NCBI GenBank assembly: GCA_023101885.1
Contig: JALPQD010000388.1
Coordinates: 947,001-1,011,000 of the forward strand
DNA: 64,000 nucleotides
Source: Typhlomys cinereus
Taxonomy: Eukaryota > Chordata > Mammalia > Rodentia > Platacanthomyidae
Direction: 5' to 3'
Part shown: positions 36,371-47,225 of the stretch, in pieces
Numbering within the stretch: position 1 is the stretch's first letter
Layout: each line of letters begins with the position of its first letter
The notes under the pieces: model-generated
Database searches by the model: none
What the model saw: the letters and a program-made list of their open reading frames with translations, nothing else
What the model was told of the DNA's origin: nothing
Program-made: the position numbers and the translations under genes

Positions 36371-36500
36371 TGATAGAGAAAAAAGGTTTATTTTTCTATG
36401 ACATTTGCAAAACAATGCTGCTTTTTGGAGCAAAAGATATTGTAAAATTAGCATATGATAAGCAGCTGGGGAGATGAATAGTGAAGAAGCTTCCAGAAGT
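36371..36500 (-). mobile_element. Possible URR1-like fragment, antisense
   Basis: 'agaaaaaaggtttatttttc' resembles the antisense 3' edge of the group (compare 'ggaaaggtttattttggcc' at 41830). The rest is too diverged to align. A 111-codon minus-strand frame covers it without known motif. Confidence 0.3.
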
Positions 36501-37071
36501 ATATGAATGGAGAAGTGCAAGTTGAAAAAGAAGCTACAAATAGTTTTGTGAGGCTGAGATAGATGCAGGAGGAAAGAATAATGAAAAAAGTAGAAGGCAG
36601 TTGATTTTGCCTTGCAGACACGCCAAGGAATTTGGATTTTACTCAATACACAGTGGAAAGAATTACAGGATTTTGTGCAACACTGTTACAGTTAGAGATA
36701 AGCACTGGCAGTTAAATTTGAAAAAGATAGCTCTCTAATAACTATTATGTGATAGACTTCTATTTAGTTCTGGCAGTTCAATCTGAGGTAGAGCTTATAT
36801 TCACGCCCAGGGTAATCATGTGCTATGCTCTGGAACTTGTTGAAGAAGAGCAGCTTTTTCTCCCTTATGCTACTCGCTTTAAGTCATGATTATGTCCTCA
36901 CTTAATGCTTGCAGAAATTAAGTTATGGCACACTTCACAAGAGGTGATCCAAAAAAGCTATAATGTCTCACAATTTTCCAGTTTTCTTTTAGCTACTCAA
37001 CACAAAAATAGAATTTTACATGCGCTTTTATTGCCTTTATTCTTACCTTCTGTTTTTGCTATGGTTTTTGA

Positions 37072-37185
37072 GGTATGGTTTTCTTAGTAGCTCAGAATAG
37101 GTACATAGCCTAGACAACTTTCAGACCTAAGATTCTCTTGCCTCAAAGCACTAAAGTGTCAGAATTAAAGGTTTATACTTTGTAC
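37072..37185 (-). mobile_element. B1 (7SL-derived) SINE relic, antisense
   Basis: Order matches reversed B1: 'gaggtatggttttcttagta', 'gctcagaataggtacatagc', then 'cttgcctcaaagcactaaag' and 'cagaattaaaggtttatact'. Heavily diverged. Confidence 0.65.
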
Positions 37186-39065
37186 CCATGTCCAATTCCT
37201 TTTTCTTCCACTTAACTTAATTTATAATATCAGCTGAAGACTAAATACCATATAACAATTTCCAGTTTTTTTTGAATCGATTAATCTGGTAGTTATTATC
37301 AGTAATATAGATAGATCCTTTATCTTTTCATGTTTCCATAAGAAAAGCACAATAGAATGAACTGTTATCATGGCTGCATAAATTAATAGTGTCCATGGTC
37401 CAAGAACTCATACAGTAAAGGTAATCCTTGCTTTGTGATATTCCTGGAGTTACTGATGTCCTACCCCTGAGTACAGGTAAAACCTAGGACTTTGCTTCCA
37501 ACAAATACCCATGTTACACATGTAACAAGATGTGCATAAGCACTTCTGCGGTACTTCCCCTTAGTGATGAGATTGTGTTGTGGGGTTTGACAATTTGTCA
37601 TTGTGTGAGCTTCATAAAGAGTACTTATGTCGCTCTACATGAATAGGGTTGCTGCTAGTGCAACAAAACACTGTTTTGCGACATTTTATATGAAGAGATG
37701 CATTCCAAAATAATCAAAAATATGGCACAATAACTGCATAATGAGGAACTTAGTTGTGTGTTAATAATATCAAGTACTATGTATTGTACATAATTCTAGG
37801 TGCTATGTTTTCATGCAGTTTGCTAGGGAGCAGAGTTGATTATATTACTGCAAATGTGAGAAATGAATTAGCTATGATATGATGTGTAAGATTTCATTAG
37901 GTGGTGGAACATTTCCAGCACCATTTTAATCTTATAAAGCACCACTGGTTAATATATGGGATCTATCATTGATGGAGCACTTGTCTGTTAATGAGTAAAT
38001 GATTAAGTTAACTAAGTCGTTGTCTGGCTTGCTGGAGTCTCTGTTACCCTCATTCAATTTGAGCAAACAAGAGATGTATGAGAAAATTATGGTTGGCATC
38101 AAGGAGTTAAGAGTAGGTTCCAGCAACTGTCAACATATGTTAAAGCTCAACCATGACTGCAAGACTGAATTCTACCTCATATATAACTGAACATGGAGAA
38201 ATTGCCTCACTTATAGCCCAGATGAAACGGCACCACACACAAAGCATCCTTTACTGCAGTCTATAGCACACAATGTGGGAGATTCAGATCAATCATATTC
38301 AGGATTCTAAGTGAAATAATGAGCGTGTGTGTTTCAACCTGACTTTTGTGGTGATATTGTTAGTAGGCATCAGTAACAAATACAATAATGCCAAAATTAA
38401 ACTGTACAGAGTAGGAAGAACTACCCCTCATATCTGAATTATTATTGGGCAGTTGATACGTAAAACTATGAAGTCATTTTGGAAAATAGCTTAAAAATAT
38501 TTTTTACATTCTTCTGAAAAGTTTGTTCTTAAAACCAATTTTATGAATGCAGAAGAGGCCCCTTTCACCTTGGGCAACTCACAGCTTCCCTGTTCTAAGT
38601 TCTTCTCCTCTGTAGTCAGGTAATATTTTTCTTCATGCATGAAAGATTGCTACAGGATGGAGCCAAGACCACTTTCATTTATCATTTGAGCTTATACTTG
38701 TACAGAGCTGTCAGGTATCATCTTTGGAAGCAAATGCCATGACTGTACAATACAAGTAGCGTGCAAGCCATTTGTGTTGAGGCAACACAGTGTCATTGAA
38801 TTTGCCTCCATCCTCCATGGTCCACTGTGACATGGCCAACTTGGACAAGTTCTTCAGCCTGAGTTTTTAAATTCTTTTCGGTGATGGCTGCTAATATATT
38901 CATTAAACACCCACATTATGGCCAGCAACAAAGGGTATTATCCCAGGGCATAAGAATTTATATAGATGACTTATCTGTTTAATCTTCAGCCTTATTCTTA
39001 GGTGCAATGGTTCTTGCATTTCTGTCTGGTAAAATTCCATGCATTAAAGGTTTGCCATTGGTATT
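37186..39065. other. Unassigned non-coding DNA, with possible old repeat relics
   Basis: At 37560-37660 the words 'cattgtgtgagcttcataaa' and 'gagtacttatgtcgc' resemble an old mammalian DNA transposon consensus that I cannot name with certainty. At about 38805-38870 'ggccaacttggacaagttct' then 'cagcctgagtttttaaatt' resembles sense MIR. Neither is secure. Confidence 0.35.
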
Positions 39066-39080
39066 CCGCTTCACATTTGT
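39066..39080. repeat. Target-site duplication, left copy
   Basis: ccgcttcacatttgt, identical to 39379-39393 across the SINE. Confidence 0.93.
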
Positions 39081-39135
39081 TTTTTTTTTATTTTTTTAAT
39101 CATTATTTATTCAATTGTGTGTGTATGTGCGTGTG

Positions 39136-39168
<33 letters not shown>

Positions 39169-39378
39169 AGAACCACAGGCAAATTCGGGAACCACCATGG
39201 ACGCCTCCATCTCCTCGTTTATTCTGCTCAGGGATTCACAGGCTCCGCCCTACCAGGACCAGAAGCACAGGCCGCCCCCACTTCTGCCCTGCGTCTATAC
39301 ATGGGGTCTAGGATCCGAACTCAGGACCTTCTGCCTGCAAGGCAGAGGCTTAACCCCTAAGCCACTTCTCCAGCCCCC
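39081..39378 (-). mobile_element. Young TG-containing tRNA-derived SINE, complete
   Basis: Reverse orientation. T-rich end, AT-rich tail with antisense AATAAA (attattattcaattg-like), (TG)n with a few C interruptions at about 39117-39169, CpG-bearing body, antisense B box ggatccgaac at 39311-39320, antisense A-box region near 39350-39361, head ending ctccagccc. Exact 15-bp target-site duplication. The 134-codon and 81-codon plus-strand frames lie across it and are repeat artefacts. Confidence 0.95.
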
Positions 39379-39393
39379 CCGCTTCACATTTGT

Positions 39394-40270
39394 AAGCTTG
39401 TCATAAAACTGAATTTATTTTCAGTCTTTTGCCATTTTTACAAATGTTATGGTCATCAAAGGATGAACATATAGACAGAACTTAAGTGCAAGATATTACA
39501 AACATTTTTAAACTGAATGTGTTTTCATAGTCATGGCTAGAAAGAAAGCAAGAGTGCCTGGGTATAAAATGTGGTTTATATGCTATTGAACTCTAAATAT
39601 AATAATAACAAGAGCAGAGGTTCCAAGTCATGAAAGACACTTTATTTTTAATACAGTATCCTTCTTATATGAGTGAATCTCATATATTTGGGCTGATTTT
39701 CTTTTACATCACTGACAGGAAAGACTAGGCATCATCACAAGTGACTAATTGATTTGATGAGCATTGCCATTTCTGAAAAGCGAGGAAACTGGGATGGCAT
39801 TTATTTTAATTAATGTCTATGTGGCAGGTCATTAATGGGAAGAAACAATTATGTGAAAGCAGGTTAAATCAGCCTAACCGCACACTGAAGATCCAGCTAT
39901 CCCAACAAATGGCAGTTAGTGATGAAGGGTAGGTATATTTATACAAGTATGGCATTTTGTTAAATATCAAAAGGTACATACAACTGATGAGCTTTATGAG
40001 AAATTATATAAAGGAAAGTTGGGTCTTTGCTAATATTCAATTTGTATTATGTGCAAGCCTGTGTATTTATGCAGTCACAATGTATTTCTTCGAATCAGAG
40101 GTATGGCATTATTATCATCTCCAGCAGCACTGAACGTGATCACACTTTGTATTTGAGTCACACTAGTAACTACTTAGTGCTATTTCACTTCTTATTTAGT
40201 ACTATTGTACTTCCTTAATGACTAGTTGGACATACTCTTCTGTTTATTTCCCAAACATGCATCTTTGACA
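39394..40270. other. Unassigned non-coding DNA
   Basis: No gene or repeat family recognised. Confidence 0.5.
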
Positions 40271-40274
40271 AAAT

Positions 40275-40715
40275 GTCTGTGATAGTTAGATTCTGGTGTC
40301 AAGTTGGAAACTGAAAGTTCTGAGTTCGGGGCATAATTGTAAAAAATTAATAACTGAGTAAGCCTAAAGCAAGGCCTGTAGAAGATTGTCCTAATCAATG
40401 GGGAAGATCCAGCCCATGGTAGTCAGGATTATTCCCAGGACAAGTGAATAGTATAGAGGATACTGGTTGAGAAAATTAGCATCTTTTTCTATACTTGGCC
40501 AGACATACTGGTCTCCACGTGAGGTTTGTCCTTCTCAGCAATCATGTGAATTTGGCGTGACAACTTTCCTTAGCCGTGGGTGTTGCTGTGTACTCTCCTG
40601 CTAAGATGGGCAAGGAATTCTAACTGGAATATTATAAGACAAAATGAAAACCCTATTCCCTTAAGCTATTTGATTGTGAATTTATCAGCAAAAATACAGA
40701 GAAACTGCAATAGTA
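40275..40715 (+). mobile_element. URR1-like repeat, sense, near complete
   Basis: Order: 'ggtgtcaagttggaaactga', 'ggcctgtagaagattgtcct', 'aatggggaagatccagccca', 'acttggccagacatactgg', a 'gtgaggtttgtccttctcag' block, 'gaaaaccctattcccttaag', ending near 'gaaactgcaatag'. Collinear with the copies at 43185 and 50375. Confidence 0.7.
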
Positions 40716-40915
40716 TCTATTTGGATCTTTTTCTCATTTTTAATAAATTTGGTTGCTTGTGTTCTGATTTTGGGTAGCCATCTGTTTTCAATATATAATT
40801 TCAAATTATGGATGAGAGTTAACAGGTTCTTCTATATGAGCAGGCCATACAGATAAAGTATATAGCCATCTGGCAGTCATCGTTACATTTTAGCCTCTGA
40901 AGCAAATATTTTGTT

Positions 40916-40916
<1 letters not shown>
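40716..40916. other. Unassigned non-coding DNA
   Basis: Spacer between a URR1-like copy and the Z-DNA-prone tract; nothing recognised. Confidence 0.5.
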
Positions 40917-40966
<50 letters not shown>

Positions 40967-40988
40967 CGCGTGCGCACATGCATGTGTG
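40917..40988. repeat. 72-bp alternating pyrimidine/purine tract, (TG)n-(CG)6
   Basis: Every position from 40917 to 40988 alternates pyrimidine and purine: (TG)n to 40958, (CG)6 at 40959-40970, then tgcgcacatgcatgtgtg. This is the sequence class with the strongest tendency to form left-handed Z-DNA. Six CpG in a row is unusual in bulk mammalian DNA. Confidence 0.95.
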
Positions 40989-41784
40989 AAATTCTATTTA
41001 AGGGATTAATCTTAATTTTCAGAGACCACATAATATGTAAAAACTAAGACATCCTTTTATGGCAACCTAAAAATTGGTTTTAGGCCAGAAAAATTAGCAG
41101 TCCCTCCATGTTTTGATTTTTATATTCAATTACTATCACAAAGTTATACAAATAATACAACCTTCTTAAATGTAAAAAAAAATGAAATCAGTAAAAATCC
41201 TACATAAAATGGAAGAAAAGTAAAAAGATGAGTAAGAAGAAATAACTAAATGCCTATTTATATGTGTTAAGAGCTGTGAATGATTATAGGAGACTGCAAT
41301 TGATGCTAAAAAATAATACCCACTTTTAATAAATATATTTGTATGCAAAAACAAGATGAGATGCTCAGGAAATTGGAAGAGAATTTATAGAAGAAATTGC
41401 TGCTATACATTCTAATATTGGATTAAGTATTAGTCCACTTTTGTATTTTAATATAATACAAATAATGCTTTATAGATAGGAAAAACATGGAAGGGCAATT
41501 TGTATAAACTAAAAGTAGAAAAATGAGGAAAGCTTGAAATATTTGCAAACAAAAAGGATTATAAATTCTTGGAGGATGTGAAAAAAGACTTTCATGATGG
41601 AATAAACTCATTCATTGGAGGCACCAAATACTAGTTCCCAGGACTACCTCTTTTCATGGGAATATCCAGAACACATTTAAAATTTCTTAATGCTTTTTTA
41701 GTCTGAAGATGTTTGCTAGTTGTTTTTACTTATAATGGGCATTCGGAGTGTTCCTTTTTGACATGGTAGTTGGATTATTCATAT
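40989..41784. other. Unassigned AT-rich non-coding DNA
   Basis: No gene, RNA or repeat family recognised. Confidence 0.5.
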
Positions 41785-42150
41785 TTCTTATCACCACTAC
41801 CAAACACCCACCATGAAGCAGCCTAAAGCAGGAAAGGTTTATTTTGGCCCAAGTTTTTGGTGACAATCCATCATGGCAGAGTAGACATAGCAGCAGGATA
41901 AGCTCTGGGATATGGCAGGAGGATGCTCACATCTAAACGGATCAGGAAAAAAGGAAATAGGGGTATTTGTGCTTACCTCATTCTTTGGCCCTTTTTATTT
42001 AGTCCAGGAGCTCAGCCTAGGAAATAATGACAGCCATATTTAGGGTGGGTCTCCCTGCTTGAGTGAAATGTTTCTGGAAATACTTTCAAAGATGTATAGC
42101 TTCACTAGCGTCATAAGTATCTCATAATCCAATCAAATTGACAATTGAAT
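41785..42150 (-). mobile_element. URR1-like repeat, antisense, near complete
   Basis: Antisense order: 'gcaggaaaggtttattttgg', 'caatccatcatggcagagta', 'cagccatatttagggtgggt', 'ttctggaaatactttcaaag', then 'aatccaatcaaattgacaat' at the right end. The order matches the antisense copy at 22555-22880. Confidence 0.68.
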
Positions 42151-42152
42151 TT

Positions 42153-42500
42153 GGGCTGAGGATATGGCTCAGTACATAAGGCAAGAGCCTATAAAACTTA
42201 GAACTGTAGTTTGGATCCTTAAAGTATTTTAGAAAACTGGCCACCAGTAATCCCAGTATTTTGGAAGAAAATACAGGAGTCCCTAGAGTAAAGCTAGTTA
42301 GCTAACTCAGTCAATTGATGAGCTCAGATTACTTAATGACAGTGGAGAATCATCAAAGATTACACCCAAAGTTAACTTCAGGCTTCCATGTGCAGTGCAC
42401 ACGTACTCACATAGCCATGTGTGCCCATCCACTTGCAAACATACATTCACACAGTCATGTACTCCACATACTCATGCACATGTGAAAAGTAAAATTTAAT
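42153..42500 (+). mobile_element. B3-type SINE relic, sense
   Basis: tRNA-like head 'gggctgaggatatggctcag' followed by a B-box-like 'tagtttggatcc', then a B3/B4-like body ('ccagtaatcccagtattttg', 'ttaacttcaggcttccatgt') and an end rich in CACA and CATG words. A second internal block 'cagtaatcccag' resembles B1, so it may be a composite. Confidence 0.65.
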
Positions 42501-43184
42501 AGCACTTAAAATATTTTGGAATATTTAATCTGCAGTAACATAAATGTTGACAATTGGTATAGCAGAGAATTTAAATATGTCTTGCTCATAACCTTGAGTC
42601 AAATAAGTCTTATCATATGTAGATAACAAGCTTTATGACAGTTAATAAATTAGATCAGATACAATGAATCTACATGTTTAATATTTCAGCTGAAACTGGC
42701 CCAAAATTATTAAATCTATACCCATGGTTACTCCTCATGGTCCTATTTGATGTGGTAACACTGAAGGATGGCTTTAAAGGCTTTAACGACTATAAAAGCA
42801 TTTCTCTCAATTTGATGGTCATTTATTAAGTAAGTTTCTAGTTATTAAAAGACTTCTAGGTAACGATGAATTCAAAGTTGAACGTTGTATCTTTCTTATT
42901 CTGACTGAGGACAAACATTCAGAGAACACAGCAGACACAATCCTAGTAAGGCAGCAAACATGATCCCAGCAAGGCAGCCCAGCCTTTTCACATGCATCTC
43001 AATTGTACTTTCTTCCTGGACCTGTGTATGTGGTTCATGCGCTTGATATTTTTAAACTCTATGTGATCAAATAAGCTTTGTGCTCATTAGTCCTTGGGTT
43101 TACATCCTTCATTTGTTTAAGAATTAATTTAGCCATGCAAGCTAGAATTATTGCTTAATTAGAGCAGGGAAACAGTGTGTTTTA
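42501..43184. other. Unassigned non-coding DNA
   Basis: Nothing recognised. A local imperfect duplication occurs near 42939-42975 (aatcctagtaaggcagcaaa versus gatcccagcaaggcagccca). Confidence 0.5.
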
Positions 43185-43625
43185 GGGTGTATTAGCCAGA
43201 TACAGGTGTTAACCTGACAACCCAAGGCTGAGGTCTTGTGTATATTTGTGAAGAATTGGTAGTTAATAGTTAACACAAACCCTGAACAAACCTTTGGGAA
43301 ATCATCCAGTTGATGTGGAAGGGTCCATATACCATGATGAGGTGTGAGATCATTTCTAGGATAGGTGGTTAGGAAGGAGAGGGTCGTTACAACATACCTG
43401 GCATACTTAGGTAGAGTTGCAGACTGCCATGTGAGGTTTGCCCCTTTCTGGGCAATTTCTCTGCTATGATATGGCCAGTTCTCTCTGCTCGTGGTGTTGA
43501 TATAAGCACCCCTTCCAAACCGGGCTAAGAAATGCAGTAGGGAACATAAGCAAAATGAAGTTCCTGTTCCTCTAAATTGTTTGGTTGTTTCTCAGCAATC
43601 GGAATAGAAACTGGAATATAGTTTT
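43185..43625 (+). mobile_element. URR1-like repeat, sense, near complete
   Basis: Order: 'acaggtgttaacctgacaac', 'ccatgatgaggtgtgagatc', 'tgccatgtgaggtttgcccc', 'tatggccagttctctctgct', 'cgtggtgttgatataagcac', and a 3' end 'caatcggaatagaaactgga'. Collinear with 40275 and 50375. Confidence 0.7.
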
Positions 43626-43958
43626 TGGACAGATTGAAATAAGAAACCACTAGGTGGCAGTAAAACATATACGCTTCATCCGGGTGACCACTCCAGGCTT
43701 TGCTGCTGGGAAAATCAGTGAGAGATGTTGCCAGAGATTGGGGAGGTGGACTGTGCCACCTAGAGGGGAGGAAGGCAAGAACTCCTGGGATGAGGGAAGG
43801 AAGGGATATGGTGGCCCTCATTGACACAGAGGGATTCTGTGGCTCAGAGAATTGTGAAAGGCAGTAAAGCTGGGAAGTTAGTTGCTTATCTTATCTATGA
43901 CTAGCAGATGCTGGGCACAATTTTAGGAGCATAGTAAGTATGAAAAGTGAGCAGGTTC

Positions 43959-43960
<2 letters not shown>
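43626..43960. other. Unassigned non-coding DNA
   Basis: A 100-codon minus-strand frame (43525-43827) begins here and runs into the adjacent URR1-like repeat. No recognisable domain. Confidence 0.4.
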
Positions 43961-44000
<40 letters not shown>

Positions 44001-44020
44001 GTCTCTCTCCCTCCCTCTGT
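43961..44020. repeat. (CT)n microsatellite
   Basis: Pure CT at 43961-43994, then interrupted CT/CCCT pyrimidine run to about 44018. Confidence 0.97.
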
Positions 44021-46625
44021 CATTCTGACTCACTGGAGTCTCTTTCACAGCCAGGTGACAGGAGGGTCCTTAACTACTAAAGAGTCATCATGACATCCAC
44101 AGGCTCTTCAGAAGAAGGACACATACCCAGCATAGTAATAGGCCTTCAATGTTGGGGCGGAAGTGTACCCTGATTTTACCCTGAGGAGAATCCGTACCCT
44201 GATTTCACCAGTAGGAGAGAACTGGCTAGGCAATTCCATTGCTACTTGCTTGTGTGTAAGCAGCCTCAAAATGGCCTCGAATTTGTTTATTATGGCTGTC
44301 TGTAAAACAACTGAATGTGTGAAATTTGAAGTTTGATGCCAGAGAGCTTAGGAGCTGGTAGCTTTCAGCCAGTTGTGTAGAAATAAACAACAAACAAGAG
44401 ATATGCACAGGTTCATCTGTAACAAGGAAACAATAAATCAAAGTGAAAAGGAGGTAACTTCTGGGCATAGCCTCTACTATCCTTACATGGTCTCTTACCA
44501 GAGATATGATCTCTCTAGATTCTATTACCTACAACAACTTCAGAAACTTAAGACAAAACAAGGGAATCATGATAGAGATGAAAAGATGACATGCTGAGCA
44601 ATAGGTGGTCTATGTTTAACAAGTATTCATTGTTTTCATGAGTCTTTCCTGCATGCTGGCTTGAGTCTTAGTTTTATTACCCACTGGATATCTGAAGATT
44701 GGATAACAGGAATTACCTTGAGCACATAGTATATTTCAAGAAAATACTCATTGTTTTCATTCCTGTCTGCTGTAATGTATCTTAATTTTAGTACCTTCTG
44801 GATAATTTGAGTCTTGACAGGAATTGACTCCGCAGCTTGCATTATAGCAGCTCGTTCTGAGAAGCATTCTCAGGGAATAGAAAGGAAATGGAGAGAGTTT
44901 GTCAGGCCATGTGGAAAAGAACAGATGTTCTATAGGGCCTGCTCTGCCAGTGGCAGCGTGTGACCTGGCAGGCATATTGCACGGACCTAGGGTGAACAAT
45001 CAGAGGAGCAGAAGAAAGGAGAATAAATCTCCAGCCTACTTCACTGATCGTGGCTTACTTCTTGGAGCAAGAGCTCCTTCTCATGTCCCTTTTGCACATG
45101 TGTACAGTATGGTTGGTTTCTAGTTGCTTTAGAATGACCATCATTGCAAACTCATGAACTACAAGGACAGAAACTCAGAATTTCTTTGGGGTGAGATTTT
45201 TTTATGATTATGCTTGTGTGAAATTGGTTATGGCAAGTGGTTAGAATTCAAGAGGGACTGAAAGATCATTGAAGGGGATGCAACCAGTGTGTCTAACAGA
45301 AAAAGCTAAGGTCAATTGAAAAGCTATGGTTAGTAATGGGTAAAACCATCTTGGAAATAGCATATTCTTTTTAAGAAAACCATAATCTTTATTTTTCACT
45401 TTGAAGTATGAGTTTTTTTGCACCATAATTTTGTTTAATAACTTTTGAGCAGGGCTAATTTTAGATCTTTTTATGTGTATTTTTCTGTAAGCAGATAACA
45501 TCATAATGTACATAATTTTCCAATTCTGTTTAGGTACTTTAGCTTGCAAGAGAATGATGCTTTTTGTGTTGCTTAAAGGATTTCTGATAATTTAAGAGCA
45601 AGTAGATGGAAAAAAACCCAACCTGTGTTGATAAACACATATTTAATCCATGCAAATTGCACATTGTTAGTTTTACTGTGAAGGGAGAGGAGAACTCTTG
45701 AAGTGGGGACAGATCTGCTTTCCCACTCAGTATATGTCTTGGGTGGGCATGAGATGCATGACGAAACTTTTCTATTTCCTTGGTCATAATATAAGTGAAA
45801 ACATTATATGAAATCCCGGGGGATAACAATGTTTAAAGAAGCAGTTTTTCACACAAAATTTCTCTGAAATCAAGACAGCCACTTCATCTAGCACTCAATG
45901 AGAGAAACTATGAATTTGATCAAAGCTGGAAGAAAAAAAGTTAAATTTCAATATCTGTAGTGTCATTCTCCCCAAGGATTTTTTCAAAGAAATAACTGCA
46001 TCCAATTTTATATCATACTCTCCCTGCATGTTACAATTTCTGAATGAAAACGTGGTGCCACTGACAAGCCATAACACTAGCCTATTATTAGTGACTTTCT
46101 ACTTATCTTGTACATCCAATGACTTAGAATGATTCATAACATATCATAGCATGTCATAGATTATGGATTAAATTCTGTTTAAAGCAATCTATTTTTCCCA
46201 CTCTTCAGCTAATACCCTAATTTTATGACCTCTGTTTATACTATCTTGATTTTCTAAGAATGTAATATCCAAGTCCATGATGATTGTGTTTTTCAGGCTG
46301 TAGCATCTCAATCATGTCTAAACAACCTGAGGGCTTCCTTTTGGGGACCACTGTTCTAGAAGCCCACCATTCTTGAGGAATAGGGCATGTCCATGTGATA
46401 TACATGGAGTTTTGCCAACAGTAAGCAGGATCTAAACAAGGGTGAGTCAACATTACTTATAAAGGGGCTGTAGCTGTAGCTGACAATTAGAGAACTGGTC
46501 TTTCTCCCATCAGTTATTTAGCCAGTGTTCTTCACTTTATGGCTAATAGCTAGTTATCCTGTACTAAAGATAAGGGTTAAACTTTGTCTGGAAATATAGT
46601 TTTCTTAACAAAATCATTTAAATCC
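44021..46625. other. Unassigned non-coding DNA
   Basis: No gene or repeat family recognised. Short local duplications occur, for example the imperfect pair 'accctgattttaccctgagg' and 'accctgatttcaccagtagg' at 44168-44187 and 44195-44214. Minus-strand frames of 96-102 codons at 45241-45829 lack any motif I know. Confidence 0.45.
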
Positions 46626-46629
46626 TAGC

Positions 46630-46665
46630 TGGATATGATGGTGAAGTCTGTAATCCTAGAACTCT
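46630..46665 (+). mobile_element. B1 SINE 5' fragment
   Basis: 'gctggatatgatggtgaagt' then 'ctgtaatcctagaactctgg' is the B1 5' start in sense orientation. It forms part of the left arm of the hairpin at 46649-46740. Confidence 0.7.
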
Positions 46666-46740
46666 GGAATATCCCAAGTTCAAGGTATTTCAGTTTATGT
46701 TATTCTTGGACTTGGGATATTCCAGAGTCCTAGGATTACA
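46649..46740. repeat. Inverted repeat, 35-bp arms, 22-bp loop
   Basis: Left arm 46649-46683 and right arm 46706-46740 are reverse complements except at two positions. Loop 46684-46705. The outer part of each arm is B1 sequence, in opposite directions. A transcript across it would fold into a near-perfect hairpin. Confidence 0.93.
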
Positions 46741-46759
46741 AACAGTTTAAGGGAATAAG

Positions 46760-47095
46760 GGACTTATTCAGACTTGTGGTGTCAGATTATAGTCCATTAT
46801 GACAAGAGACCAATACCTGAATCAGGAACAAAGGAATCTGGCTCCACATATCCACAGGAAGAGCTGAGAGGGACATATCTTCTGGGTTGCCAGTCTGTTG
46901 AATTCCAACCAGCTCTATCTCTCTGATAGTGACCTGCTTGGGAATGGTTCTCCAACTGTGGGCTTGGTCTTGTCACATCAGTTAGATAATATCCTACAGG
47001 CTTAAACAATGTCTTACTTATCTAAATAATTCTTTGTAGATGTGCCAAAAGCTCAGCTCTCAGTTGTTAAGTTGATGCTTAAATTAACTGGGAGT
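46760..47095 (-). mobile_element. URR1-like repeat, antisense
   Basis: Order: 'gtccattatgacaagagacc', 'gtgggcttggtcttgtcaca', 'cagttagataatatcctaca', 'gatgtgccaaaagctcagct', 'gttgttaagttgatgcttaa'. Matches the right half of 10560-10925 and the 18060 piece. Confidence 0.62.
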
Positions 47096-47144
47096 TCCAG
47101 AACATCTTGGTCTACATACTGAAATTTTGTCTCAAAAATACAAT

Positions 47145-47225
47145 CAAGGGCTTAAAATGCAGCTCACTGATGGAGTGCTTGCTTGGTATGCACCCAACCC
47201 TGGACTAATTTACTGCATTATAAGA
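47145..47225 (+). mobile_element. ID-type SINE relic
   Basis: 'gcttaaaatgcagctcactg', 'atggagtgcttgcttggtat', 'gcacccaaccctggact' follow the ID consensus order (gggctggggatatagctcagtgg, then gtgcttgcctagcatgc, then ccctgggttc). Decayed, with an A-rich end. Confidence 0.65.

Noticed and set aside
39002..39406. 134-codon plus-strand frame with a Cys-Val run
   Set aside because: It lies across the antisense young SINE; the Cys-Val run is the (TG)n block. The same frames recur in the other SINE copies.
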